DNA of 64,000 bases from Paenibacillus lautus NBRC 15380 (GTDB lineage Bacteria > Bacillota > Bacilli > Paenibacillales > Paenibacillaceae), in assembly GCF_004000945.1 (NCBI RefSeq), contig NZ_BIMF01000001.1:372001-436000 (forward strand). The letters are read 5' to 3'. Made by a program: the position numbers and the translations under genes. Shown piece after piece: positions 44,156 through 53,726 of this stretch. The notes below the pieces were generated by a model that saw only the letters and a program-made list of their open reading frames with translations, made no database searches and was not told where the DNA came from. Every line of letters begins with the position of its first letter. The first letter of the stretch is position 1.

Positions 44156-45373
44156 ATGGTTGTACCGCATTATTCCATGGGGGGCCAGTGGCAGAAGCCT
44201 GCCGTCCCTCATTGTAAGCAAGTCCATGGCTATACAAGTCCGTACCAGATGCTCTTCCACTGGAACCGCCTGGACTGGAACTTCCCGAATCCTGCAATGA
44301 AGCAGCGATTCGAGGAGCATCAGCATTGGAAGCATTGCATGCCCGCAGGCGTCAAAGTAGACCGGCAGGGACGCTTCTACGTATCGGTCCCGCGCTGGGC
44401 GGAAGGCATTCCCGCTACGCTGAATACCATTGTGATGGTGAACGGCAAGCCTGTGCTGGAGGCTTTTCCAAGCTGGGAGTGGAATACGCCGGGAGATGTG
44501 CGGATGCTGCAATCCGTCCTTGGCTACGAGATCGATGAACTTCAACGGATGTGGATTCTGGATCAAGGAAAAATCGCATATGACACTTCCCCCGAAGGCT
44601 CGCAAAAGCTGGTCATCTGGGATCTCAGCGCTAACTGCCTGCTCGATTCCATTGTCATTCCGGATGATATCGCCCCGCCCCGAACGTCGTTTCTAAACGA
44701 CATCGTGGTGGATAACCGAAACGGTTATGCCTATATTACCGATTCGGGCTCCGGCTGGCCGGACCATCCGCTTTATGGGGGAATCATCGTCTACAATATG
44801 AGAACGAAGGAATTTCGGCGCGTCCTCGACAGTCATTACAGTACGCAGGACGCGCCCCGTTTCCGGTTTGAGATCGATACCGAGCCGGTATACCGCAGCA
44901 AGCCGATTCGGGTCGGCGCCGATGGCATAGCACTATCCGCGGATCGCGGAACGCTATTCTACTGCCAGGTAACGGGACGCAATCTGTACGCTATCGATAC
45001 AGGGCTGCTGCGGAATTTCAATATTCCCGATGCGATCATCCGGGATTCCGTTCAGACCCTGGGCAGCAAAGGAACGACAACCGACGGCATGCATGCCGAC
45101 AATAAAGGCCATGTGTTCTACACCATGCTCGAAAGCAAAGGGATCGGTTACTATTCACCGTACACCCGCTCGTTCAACAAGCTGCTGTCCGACGACAGAA
45201 TGCTGTGGGTAGACGGGGTGGCTTTTGACCAATGCGGCTCGATCATTTTCAACAATAACCGCCTGCACCGCATGTTCGAGGAGCCGCAGAACATCGACTG
45301 GGACGATCCTTACAATCTCATTGTATGGAGAGCCTACCTCGGGCCGGATGTGAAATCGTATTTGTATGGTTGA
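44156..45373 (+). CDS. major royal jelly/Yellow family protein
   Basis: A 405-residue protein with the six-bladed propeller pattern of the MRJP/Yellow family: HWKHCMPAGVKVDRQGRFYVSVPRWAEGIPATLN, GYEIDELQRMWILDQG, FLNDIVVDNRNGYAYITDSG, GADGIALSADRGTLFYCQVTGRNLYAI and DGMHADNKGHVFYTMLES. No signal peptide is present, unlike many bacterial members. Insect Yellow proteins act in melanin and dopachrome chemistry; the bacterial role is unknown. GGGAGG precedes the ATG. It lies 148 bases after pyruvate kinase and may share its transcript. Confidence 0.88.
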   Translation: MVVPHYSMGGQWQKPAVPHCKQVHGYTSPYQMLFHWNRLDWNFPNPAMKQRFEEHQHWKHCMPAGVKVDRQGRFYVSVPRWAEGIPATLNTIVMVNGKPVLEAFPSWEWNTPGDVRMLQSVLGYEIDELQRMWILDQGKIAYDTSPEGSQKLVIWDLSANCLLDSIVIPDDIAPPRTSFLNDIVVDNRNGYAYITDSGSGWPDHPLYGGIIVYNMRTKEFRRVLDSHYSTQDAPRFRFEIDTEPVYRSKPIRVGADGIALSADRGTLFYCQVTGRNLYAIDTGLLRNFNIPDAIIRDSVQTLGSKGTTTDGMHADNKGHVFYTMLESKGIGYYSPYTRSFNKLLSDDRMLWVDGVAFDQCGSIIFNNNRLHRMFEEPQNIDWDDPYNLIVWRAYLGPDVKSYLYG

Positions 45374-45383
45374 CGTTTAAGAA

Positions 45384-45433
45384 AAAAGGGTTAGGCAGAT
45401 CGGGCACTCATGCCCTCTGCCTAACCCTTTTGT
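45384..45433 (+). terminator. terminator of the royal-jelly-family gene
   Basis: AAAGGGTTAGGCAGA and TCTGCCTAACCCTTT form a 15-bp stem with an inner GGGCA/TGCCC hairpin. A further 8-bp hairpin (ACCGTGTC/GACACGGT, 45470-45494) lies in the rest of the gap, which holds no gene. Confidence 0.9.
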
Positions 45434-45588
45434 TATATAGCTGCAATGCCTGGCCGCAGAGGCCGCAATACCGTGTCCCTACTGGCGACACGGTCACGTA
45501 AGCCTCGCAGTCAATGACCAGCGTAAGCGATGTGGTTATCCGGCTAGATCATCCCAAAGCGACTGGCTCCATCACTACTTTCGGACCT

Positions 45589-46551
45589 TTACCACGGCTT
45601 CCTAAACCCCTGCCTATCGTTCTCGCAGTAGCGCAGCAGCTTCATTCGAAGCCCCTCATACCAAGGGGGAACATCCGTCAAATCGCTGTCCTCCAGGGAA
45701 CGCAGCACTCTGGCAAATCCATACAGCCGACCGAATCGGCGAAATCTTGAAAACTCCGCCTCCAACTCGTGATCCAAACTGCGGATGGAACGATACCCTC
45801 TCAGGAAAGCTCGTTTCTCATCCTCCGACTCGGTATCCGCAAGAGCCGTCACGATATCCATCGCAAACCAGTGGTACATGGCATCGTCAAAATCGATCAC
45901 GTGGAAAGAGCGTTCCTTTGCTTTATAAAAGATATTATCCAACTGAAAGTCATAATGGATTAAGCCATACGTCTGTCTCGACGATGGCATGAACTGCAGC
46001 CAGAGGCTAACCCGGTGAAGCTCCTCTACAGCATCCTGCTCCTCGGGATGCCGCTGCAGCACCTGATCGATCGTGCGCAATACGTCCTCTGCGCTTCGCC
46101 GTCTGACGCTTCCCGGTTCGTATTGGCTGGATAGCGTATGCAGCCTCGCGAGCGATTTTCCCCAATCCTTGCACTGGGTCGCCGTGAGATTGCCATCTAA
46201 TGCCATCCCTGCAGCAGCGGATAACACAACGCCGTGATAATGCCCCTCGGGCGCCTGAACCGTCTCGATCCAATTGCCGTCTAGGGACGAAACCGGCGTG
46301 ACGCAAGGGTATCCGTTCTTTATCAGGTACCGCATGAATTCCAGCTCGGCCGTCATCTGCTCGACCGTGCTCTCCTCTTCATAATTAAACCTGAGGAAAT
46401 ATCGCTCTCCATCACGCTCAAAAACATACACAAAGTTGGAGCTGGCCCGCCAGAACTTCAGTGTTCCTTCGTCAAACTCCCAGTTGCGGATGAGCTCGCG
46501 TGCTACAGCATCTTCGCGAACACCACGAACCATCGTCGTTAACTTCATCAT
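45589..46551 (-). CDS. APH-like phosphotransferase
   Basis: A 320-residue protein with the aminoglycoside-phosphotransferase/choline-kinase fold. The catalytic loop is GLIHYDFQLDNIFY, where Asp is the general base, and the metal-binding segment is HVIDFDDAMYHWFAMDI. The N-terminal lobe has FVYVFERDGERYFLRFNY. Relatives include homoserine kinases of the ThrB2 type, spore-coat CotS-like kinases and resistance enzymes; no substrate can be assigned. GGGAGG precedes the paired ATGs at 46551. Confidence 0.88.
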   Translation of the reverse strand: MMKLTTMVRGVREDAVARELIRNWEFDEGTLKFWRASSNFVYVFERDGERYFLRFNYEEESTVEQMTAELEFMRYLIKNGYPCVTPVSSLDGNWIETVQAPEGHYHGVVLSAAAGMALDGNLTATQCKDWGKSLARLHTLSSQYEPGSVRRRSAEDVLRTIDQVLQRHPEEQDAVEELHRVSLWLQFMPSSRQTYGLIHYDFQLDNIFYKAKERSFHVIDFDDAMYHWFAMDIVTALADTESEDEKRAFLRGYRSIRSLDHELEAEFSRFRRFGRLYGFARVLRSLEDSDLTDVPPWYEGLRMKLLRYCENDRQGFRKPW

Positions 46552-46812
46552 CTACTCTTTTTCCTCCCACTACAGCCTGAGAGGACTTCACTTCAACTTA
46601 AGTAACAAGCCCTCTCATCTGTACACCATTGTGAATATGAATCGTATTCAACAACGTCACCCCTTTCCGCACTAGACGCAAGCATGAGTCTTGCCTAATA
46701 GGTATTGTACAGGAGCCATATGTGGAGTGGATGGGAGAGAACAAGTATAGGGGAAGTTTACGAAGAACATGGGGACCGACATATTGACGAAAACGGTATC
46801 TGCCGGCCTGCT

Positions 46813-47780
46813 CTACTCAAACAGCCGCGCGAATTCACCGTACCCTTCCCGAGCCATCTCCCCCTCCGGCACAAAACGCAGCGCCGCAGAGTTTATCTGG
46901 TAATGCAAGCCGCCAGGCGGAGGCCCGTCATGGTACAGGTGACCGAGGTAAGAGCCGGACAATCTGCCATAGAGCGCGCGGTACGTACCTTGCCGCCGCG
47001 AAGATCTCCTTTTTTGCTGATATATCCCTCATGCAGAGGTTTCATAAAAGCCGGCAATCCCGTTCGGGCGTCATATTGGTCGGTTGAGCTGAATAACGGG
47101 TCTCCGTTCACCACGTCCACGTAAATCCCCCGGCTTTTGTTATTCCAATACGTATTATCATAAGCAGGCTCATCCAAGCCTTTTTGTGTCACTGCATACT
47201 GGAGCGTGGTTAGACGTCCCTCCAGTTCTGCCTTGTCCTGTTTCCGATTCCAATGCCGCTCGGCAAAAGAAGCTCGGCCGGAGCCCTCATAATACCGGTT
47301 GTAGTCATAACGGTGGGTATTATAGTAATTCTGGTGAAGATCCTCTGCGGGATAAAAGGGCCCTGCCGGCAGGATCGGTGTCACGATCTTTCCCTTAAAC
47401 CGCCCGCTTTGCTGCAGTTCTCGCTTGGAGGCTTCCGCCTGCGCGCGCTGCTCTTCATGATGAACAAAAATCGCAGTCCGGTACGACGCCCCGCGGTCCA
47501 TGAACTGGCCTTCCGCATCCGTTGGATCAATCAGGCGCCAGTAGATGTCCAGGAGCCTTGTGTACGGGAACACATCCGGTTCAAACCGGATTTGCACAGC
47601 TTCGTAATGACCCGTCGTCTCCGTTCCCACTTCTTCATAGGTTGGATCCTCCGTATGGCCGCCCGTGTAACCCGAAACCAAGGAAAGGATACCGGGAAGC
47701 TCGTCAAACGGCTTAACCATGCACCAGAAACACCCGCCCGCAAACGTCGCCAATTGCGTCTTTCCACTTGCATGATTCAA
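46813..47780 (-). pseudogene. msrAB: MsrA-MsrB methionine sulfoxide reductase fusion, MsrB part frameshifted
   Basis: The start is best taken as the TTG at 47780, 6 bases after AAAGGGGGG. The MsrA domain is complete: [18 protein letters not shown] with the catalytic Cys, [26 protein letters not shown] and [10 protein letters not shown]. The MsrB domain starts [20 protein letters not shown], but the frame breaks at a GCGCGCG run (46974-46980) and the original stop at 46893 is off-frame. The other frame continues with [20 protein letters not shown] to a stop at 46813. In MsrB both redox cysteines are gone: GCGWPSF is TGLPAF and RYCINS is HYQINS. MsrA should still work. Confidence 0.8.
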
Positions 47781-47938
47781 GGCAGTCCCCCCTTTCATGT
47801 TTGTCTGTTTCATTATGATACTAGTGTAGTCTTGAGGACTCAATCGCAGCAAGTATCATTACTTTTCACTAGTATTTTGTGCAATCGATCCGTTATTGAG
47901 GTCTAGGATTTCTCCTCCAAGATCAAGTCAGGAATGAG

Positions 47939-47981
47939 AAAGTAACCCACTTAGGCGCCAACTTTAGGAGTGGGTTACTTT
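47939..47981 (-). terminator. terminator of the GH95 gene
   Basis: AAAGTAACCCACT (47939-47951) pairs perfectly with AGTGGGTTACTTT (47969-47981). The T run on the minus strand is short (TTTCTC). Confidence 0.75.
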
Positions 47982-47994
47982 CGTCGTTATCACA

Positions 47995-50589
47995 TTATAT
48001 TTGTTCCCCCACAGACCTTCCCCAGCTACAGCTGGCACCCTGCTGCATCAAGAACGAGTAGCAATACGCTCCTCCGGATATCGTGGCACTCGTCAGCATA
48101 ACCTCTCCAAGCCGTTTCTCCTCTATGAGGACAAGCGATGAACGGGACCATAGCCTGCATTCGCCCGCCTTATCGGCGCGAATCTTCACCTCGGTCAGTT
48201 CACCTTCCTCCCAGCACATGTTGACAACAAAGCCGCCGCGGGCACGAAGCCCCTTCACCTCACCGCTGCTCCACTGCGGGGGCAGGGCCGGGAGCAGCCT
48301 TAACTCTCCCGAATGCGACTGCAGCAGCATTTCGGCAACGCCGGCAATCCCGCCGAAATTACCGTCGATTTGAAAAGGCGGGTGGCAATCCAGCAGATTC
48401 GGATAAGTTGAAGAAGCCAGCAAATTCACAAGATGCTCGTGCGCTTCCGCGTCCCGCTGCAGCCTGGCATAATAATTGATGATCCAGGCCCGGCTCCAGC
48501 CGGTATGGCCGCCGCCATTGGCAAGTCGTCGCTCCAAGGTCTTGTTCGCTGCCTCGGCAAGCTCAGGTGACTGAACGGGGTCAATTTGCTCTCCCGGATA
48601 CAGGGCGAACAGCTGCGAGATGTGCCGGTGTCCGGGATCGGCCTCCTCGTAATCATCCAGCCACTCCATGATCCCTCCATGCCTTCCAATCCGCGGTGCT
48701 GGAATTTCTTGCAGCGCCGTTTGAAGCTCTTCAAGGAAGGTGTCCTCATCTTCGATAAGCTGGCCTGCCTCCAGACAGGCCCGAAACAAGGCCGTCGCAA
48801 TCTGCGCATCCATAGCGGGTCCCATGCAGAGGCTGCCGACGGCTCCGTTCGGAAGCACAAATCGGTTCTCCGGCGAAACGGAAGGTCCGGTTATTCGTCT
48901 CCCTTCCTCATCCACAGTCATATAATCCAGCAGGAATATCGCCGCTTCCTTCATGACCGGATACGCTCGTTCCCGCAGGAAATCCGCATCCCCGCCAAAC
49001 CGGTAATGCTCCCATAGATGTAGGCACAGCCAGGCGGCTCCCATCGGCCATACGGTACAGGTCATCAATATTCCTTCAGGCCGGGTCTCTCCCCAGAGAT
49101 TGGTATTGTGATGAGCTGCGAAGCCACGGCAGCCATACATCTCGCGAGCCGTGTTCCGGCCATTCGGGAGCATGCGGTGAATCAGGTCAAACAGCGGCTC
49201 GTGGCATTCCGCCAGGCCCAGCAGCTCTGCCGGCCAATAGTTCATCTGAATATTCACATTGATTGTATACTTCGACTCCCAGGGCGGGGTGAAGCTGTCA
49301 TTCCATATGCCCTGCAGGTTCGCTGCGAGAGATCCGGGTCTGGAGCAGGAGATGAGCAAATAGCGCCCGTACTGTACGTATAGGGCAATCAATTCGGGAT
49401 CGCTGTTTTCCGCAGAGGCACCTTCCGTCTTCACTCTATCCTTCAGCAGATTCAGCCGCTTATCGGTAGACAGGGATGATAGATCGTCTTCCGCTCGGTT
49501 CGGAGTTTCAACTTGATCTGAACCAAAGAGTCGGTCCTGCCCATTCGGAATGATATTTCCACTTTCGGTTAAGCCCGCTCGATTCACATCCCTCTTACTG
49601 GAACCGAGAGTTAGCGAGAAGCGTTCAAACTTCTCCCGATATTCCTCCAAATGACGGCTTTCCAGCTGTTCGAACGACATGCCTGCCGCACGATCCAGCT
49701 GTTCCAGACATGCCTGGCCCGGCTGCTGACACCGAAAGGTCGTCTGGGCTGACAGCAGCAGCGTAACCGAATTCGTCCCTTCAACCGAGAGAAAATCACC
49801 GATGGTTCGTACGTTTCCTCCCTCAGCGACAGCACGCAGCGCCGTGCAGAAGGAGATGCCGTCCGCGCCGCATTCGCCCTTCATCAGCAAGGTATCGTGC
49901 CCTAACGACTCCGTTCCGCTGTCAAAAGGACGTCGCATCAGGTTCGCTGCAAACGTCAACGCCCCCGGCCGATCGGCAAACAGGCGAACAACCATCACGC
50001 CATCCGGAGCACTGGCAAAATACTGCCTGCGATAGCCTATGCCGCGCGAAGAATAGGTTATAGTCACCATGGACCGCTCCAAATCCAGCTCTCGCTCGTA
50101 ATGCTCCACCGCTTCCTCCGCACCCAGGAACTTGAGCAGCAGATCGCCCAGCGGCTGGTAGGGCTGCTCGTATTTCGGGGATGAAGTCATCGCCATCCGG
50201 GCCAGATACTCGGCCTCGCCCTGACGTCCATCCCGCAGCATCTGCCTGATCTCGCTCAAATATTCGGTGGCGTCAGGGTTGGCCCCCCTTCCCGGACCAC
50301 CATACCAGAGGGAGTCTTCGTTGAGCTGCACCCGCTCAAGCGAGGTCCTGCCAAAAATCATGCCGCCCAAGCGCCCATTCCCGATGGGCAATGCCTCATT
50401 CCACTCCGCAGCCGGGGAAGCGTACCATAACCGCAAACGCCGACTTTCAGATGTGTCAGGCTGCCGCCATGCGGTTCCATCACCTACCGCTTCGATCTTG
50501 CCGTACTGCCCTGCACGATCAAGCTCCGTATGATGCCTCCTGCGAGTACGCTCCGTATTTCTTCCTGTCTTCTCCCTCTCCACCTTCAT
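47995..50589 (-). CDS. GH95 alpha-L-fucosidase/galactosidase
   Basis: An 864-residue enzyme without signal peptide. ATG at 50589 is chosen because GGAG lies 6 bases upstream; an ATG two codons earlier abuts the site. The N-terminal domain has the GH95 hallmark [18 protein letters not shown] and [15 protein letters not shown]. The catalytic barrel has [54 protein letters not shown] and [22 protein letters not shown]95 enzymes remove alpha-1,2-fucose or alpha-L-galactose by inversion, for example from xyloglucan or pectin side chains. It follows the beta-helix protein gene and shares its operon or locus. Confidence 0.93.
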   Translation of the reverse strand: MKVEREKTGRNTERTRRRHHTELDRAGQYGKIEAVGDGTAWRQPDTSESRRLRLWYASPAAEWNEALPIGNGRLGGMIFGRTSLERVQLNEDSLWYGGPGRGANPDATEYLSEIRQMLRDGRQGEAEYLARMAMTSSPKYEQPYQPLGDLLLKFLGAEEAVEHYERELDLERSMVTITYSSRGIGYRRQYFASAPDGVMVVRLFADRPGALTFAANLMRRPFDSGTESLGHDTLLMKGECGADGISFCTALRAVAEGGNVRTIGDFLSVEGTNSVTLLLSAQTTFRCQQPGQACLEQLDRAAGMSFEQLESRHLEEYREKFERFSLTLGSSKRDVNRAGLTESGNIIPNGQDRLFGSDQVETPNRAEDDLSSLSTDKRLNLLKDRVKTEGASAENSDPELIALYVQYGRYLLISCSRPGSLAANLQGIWNDSFTPPWESKYTINVNIQMNYWPAELLGLAECHEPLFDLIHRMLPNGRNTAREMYGCRGFAAHHNTNLWGETRPEGILMTCTVWPMGAAWLCLHLWEHYRFGGDADFLRERAYPVMKEAAIFLLDYMTVDEEGRRITGPSVSPENRFVLPNGAVGSLCMGPAMDAQIATALFRACLEAGQLIEDEDTFLEELQTALQEIPAPRIGRHGGIMEWLDDYEEADPGHRHISQLFALYPGEQIDPVQSPELAEAANKTLERRLANGGGHTGWSRAWIINYYARLQRDAEAHEHLVNLLASSTYPNLLDCHPPFQIDGNFGGIAGVAEMLLQSHSGELRLLPALPPQWSSGEVKGLRARGGFVVNMCWEEGELTEVKIRADKAGECRLWSRSSLVLIEEKRLGEVMLTSATISGGAYCYSFLMQQGASCSWGRSVGEQI

Positions 50590-50597
50590 ACACATCT

Positions 50598-50615
50598 CCT
50601 TCTTCGCGAAGAAGG
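50598..50615. promoter_or_regulatory. 18-bp perfect palindrome overlapping the GH95 ribosome site
   Basis: CCTTCTTCGCGAAGAAGG is perfectly symmetric. On the minus strand its last bases are part of the AAGGAG ribosome binding site of the GH95 gene. In RNA it can fold into a tight hairpin that hides the site; as DNA it could be an operator. Confidence 0.6.
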
Positions 50616-50661
50616 GGACGATCAGCGTTTCCCCTGATAATCCCCTGTTCGCTATATAGAA

Positions 50662-53442
50662 TTAAGGCTGCTCTGGTGTATCGATCGCACCGCCGCCCAC
50701 AGGCGTACGGGCCAGATTATCCACCGCTTGCTGACCCAGACGATCCTTCAACTGCTGGACGAATAGGCTCTGGAGCGCGACATGCCGGTCGGGGTATTCC
50801 CAATAGCCGTCCTCACGCGGTCTTGAATCATAATCGTTTGGAACGAGCGGTTTCACGTTCAAACCGTCTTCAGTCGGGATGTGTCCGATGACATAGTTTT
50901 GTGCCGTTGGAGGCTTCTGCGCAACAAGCCCGCCTTCGGTATTCCACATGACGTAATTCGCTCCCGCCCAGCCATGGCCGCTGCCCAGCCATCCGCGGTC
51001 GCGGACGCTGATACGCGCACTGACGTTGTCGTACAGACCGCCCGTGGACCAGCGGTGGTGCGGCTCGCTCGTATTGTATTCGCGAGTGGCCTTATTGTCG
51101 TACATGACATTCGGTCCTTGTACCCGGCTCTCAATGACATAAGCATGACGTGAAGTTTCCGTATAATTGCGCTGCACCAGATTTAATTGCCCCTGGATGA
51201 AAAAGCTGTAACGACGACCGCCGGTAATCACGCTGACCATGTCGTACATTTCGCTGTCCTGCACGGTGACCCACTTGGCCTGCCGCCCGACCTGCACCAA
51301 GGCGTAGGAGAAATGGTAGCCGTCCACCTCGCGCACCCAGGCATTCTTCACGCTGTTCATCATAATGAAGCGCTCCGCATGTGCCTCATCGGAATAATAC
51401 GGGGCATCCAGAACATCGTTATCCATCTTGGTATCGGTCTTGCTCGGATCAAAATCGGATATGGCGCGCATGTTCTCGATCCCAACCTGTTCGATTCGAG
51501 ATTCATCCGTCGCCTTGAACAGCTTGCCTCCACCCCATTGACGTTCAATGGCATTCGCTAATGGAGCATCCACCGTAATCCGGTTGCCGTCGATGGCCGT
51601 AATGACGCGGTCAAAATCCAGATTGAACGGGGACCACTGCTGCGTTCCCCCGGTCCCTGGCCGCATGTAGATATGATCCATGCCGATCTCATGAATCCAG
51701 CGGTCATTACCGATTCTTCGAACAATGACGGAATCGCCCACCTGATATGCCGAGGCATTCTGCACATGGAACGATCGCGATCCTGCCGGAACGTACAGAT
51801 CCTGGATGTCCGTCTCAGTCCCGTCAACAATCGCCGCACCATTCGTTCCACCGACAACGATCAAATTTCTGGCCGTTGTTCCCGTGCCGCGGATGATGGT
51901 GCCGTCCTCACTCTTGCCTTCACCCCGCAGCACGACCCCGCTGGCCTGAATGTTCAGGGAACCGCCGACCAGATATGTGCCTTTCTTCAGCAGCACCGCC
52001 CCCCGGAACCCATCTGCGTCACGCGGCAGCCGGGACACCTCATCAATCGCCGCTTGCAGCATCGCCGTATCATCCCCGCCGGTCGGCTGTACGGCAATCC
52101 TTGCCTGAACGTCGGGTATTTTCACACCGCCACCCATATAACCGACGTTCGAGAAATCGATGATCCGGTTTCCTTTATAATCGGGGACATATACCATCCT
52201 TCCGTCTTTTCCGGTATAGGCGATGTGGCTCTGACCGTCAGGAATTCCCTTCTTGGGCATGACGGTATAAAACAAGCTGTCGAAGTAGGTTCCCCCGTCT
52301 GTGGTTTGGAAAGTCATCCGCACCTCGTACGTGCCCGGTACCTTCATCCCACCCGGAAGCGTTATCGATTGCGTTACCCCTGCCTGCAGCGCCTTCGTGC
52401 CCAGCGAACCTCTGGATTGACCGTCCTTGAACCATCTGGCGGATACGGTTCCATCCCTATTCGGAGCGATGGTTACGACTGGCAGCTCCTCGCCATCACC
52501 CAAGATCGCCGCCTCGCCAATCTTCTGGACCAACGTCGTATGCGTGAACGAGCTGAAGGCAATGTATTTCGCATCCTGGAACTCCTGATCATCCTTCACC
52601 ACAATCCAGAAATCCGGCGTACGTATCGCTTGACCGTTGATGGTGGTTTCTGCATATAACCGGGTCGCGCCTACCTTGACCCCCGTTACCGAGCCTTCGG
52701 AAGTAACCGCAGCGCTGGTTCCCACGGCGTGATATTGAACCTGGTCTTGAGGCAGCGAAATCCATTCCCCGTTCCCGCGTTTGCCGCGCGCCTCCACGGC
52801 AGATGTGCCTCCAATGTCCAATGTCAGTTCCTCATTGTTGTTATAAGGGGTTCCATCCGGCTTCACGAAGGCCATCTCCGTTACATCGGACGGGATTCCT
52901 TGATCTCCATCCTGCATATAAAGCTCCAACTCCTTAAGCTGAACATTGAGATTTCGGCTTAGCTGCAGCGATACCCGAATTTGGGAAGCGCTTACGGAAT
53001 CAAAGGTGATCGATTCCTGACCGTCCGCTCGAATACCCTCGTTCTTCGTGTAGGCTCTGGTCCAAGACTCACCGTCACGGGAGTAATCGATCTCGATACT
53101 TCCCAAATGATCTCCTCGGTTTAAATCCAGGACGACCTGGTTCAAGGACTGCTCACTCCCCAGATCCACCTGTATGTATACACTCATGTCCTCACGGTCT
53201 GTGCTCGCCGGCTGCCAGTAGGTATCACGACTGCCGTCAATGGCCTTCACGGCTTCACGCCCGCTGATCTCGGAACTGGCCGTTGCCTGCTTATTCAAAG
53301 CCAGGTTGACCCGCTCCATGGCATCCGGTACAGCCGTTTCCCCATGTACTGGCGGATTGCCGAACGAAAACAGCAGAATACCCAGCAGCAGTATGAGCCC
53401 TCCTCTTCTTACCTGCCTGTTACGCTTGCGTACCTGTCTCAT
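50662..53442 (-). CDS. secreted CBM32 plus right-handed beta-helix protein
   Basis: A 926-residue exported protein; a basic N-terminus and hydrophobic core (GLILLLGILLFSFG) precede cleavage near HGE. Residues about 45-175 are an F5/8-type (CBM32) sugar-binding domain: NLALNKQATASSEISGREAVKAIDGSRDTYWQP. An Ig-like region follows, then a pectate-lyase-superfamily beta-helix from about 460 (GDDTAMLQAAIDEVSRLP, LRGEGKSEDGTIIRG). Such proteins are often polysaccharide lyases or glycoside hydrolases. It ends 72 bases before the GH95 gene. ATG at 53442; a TTG one codon upstream is possible. The ribosome site is weak. Confidence 0.85.
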   Translation of the reverse strand: MRQVRKRNRQVRRGGLILLLGILLFSFGNPPVHGETAVPDAMERVNLALNKQATASSEISGREAVKAIDGSRDTYWQPASTDREDMSVYIQVDLGSEQSLNQVVLDLNRGDHLGSIEIDYSRDGESWTRAYTKNEGIRADGQESITFDSVSASQIRVSLQLSRNLNVQLKELELYMQDGDQGIPSDVTEMAFVKPDGTPYNNNEELTLDIGGTSAVEARGKRGNGEWISLPQDQVQYHAVGTSAAVTSEGSVTGVKVGATRLYAETTINGQAIRTPDFWIVVKDDQEFQDAKYIAFSSFTHTTLVQKIGEAAILGDGEELPVVTIAPNRDGTVSARWFKDGQSRGSLGTKALQAGVTQSITLPGGMKVPGTYEVRMTFQTTDGGTYFDSLFYTVMPKKGIPDGQSHIAYTGKDGRMVYVPDYKGNRIIDFSNVGYMGGGVKIPDVQARIAVQPTGGDDTAMLQAAIDEVSRLPRDADGFRGAVLLKKGTYLVGGSLNIQASGVVLRGEGKSEDGTIIRGTGTTARNLIVVGGTNGAAIVDGTETDIQDLYVPAGSRSFHVQNASAYQVGDSVIVRRIGNDRWIHEIGMDHIYMRPGTGGTQQWSPFNLDFDRVITAIDGNRITVDAPLANAIERQWGGGKLFKATDESRIEQVGIENMRAISDFDPSKTDTKMDNDVLDAPYYSDEAHAERFIMMNSVKNAWVREVDGYHFSYALVQVGRQAKWVTVQDSEMYDMVSVITGGRRYSFFIQGQLNLVQRNYTETSRHAYVIESRVQGPNVMYDNKATREYNTSEPHHRWSTGGLYDNVSARISVRDRGWLGSGHGWAGANYVMWNTEGGLVAQKPPTAQNYVIGHIPTEDGLNVKPLVPNDYDSRPREDGYWEYPDRHVALQSLFVQQLKDRLGQQAVDNLARTPVGGGAIDTPEQP

Positions 53443-53726
53443 CAATCATCACCCATCCTTTGTCATAAGTAGTGATTACGATCCACCCGCGATTACATGT
53501 GCCCTCCTTTCAAACGCCTCTTGATATGCTTCTATGATAAAACAGCGGCTGCTCGCCGGACCATGCCGTAACTTGCGGAATGGCCGTGTTTTTTTATGGA
53601 GTAACACAACGTAAGAAAACACAACCCGGAGCGAACGGAGCCGTATGCTAAGCCTTTGCATTGTCCGTTACAATGAGGCTGCAATGGATACGTCATTCTT
53701 GGAGCGACAAGGAAGGAGTTTCGTTT

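Noticed and set aside
46605..46650. Inverted repeat GAATA/TATTC near 46630 as an operator
   Set aside because: Only five-base arms in AT-rich sequence; likely chance.
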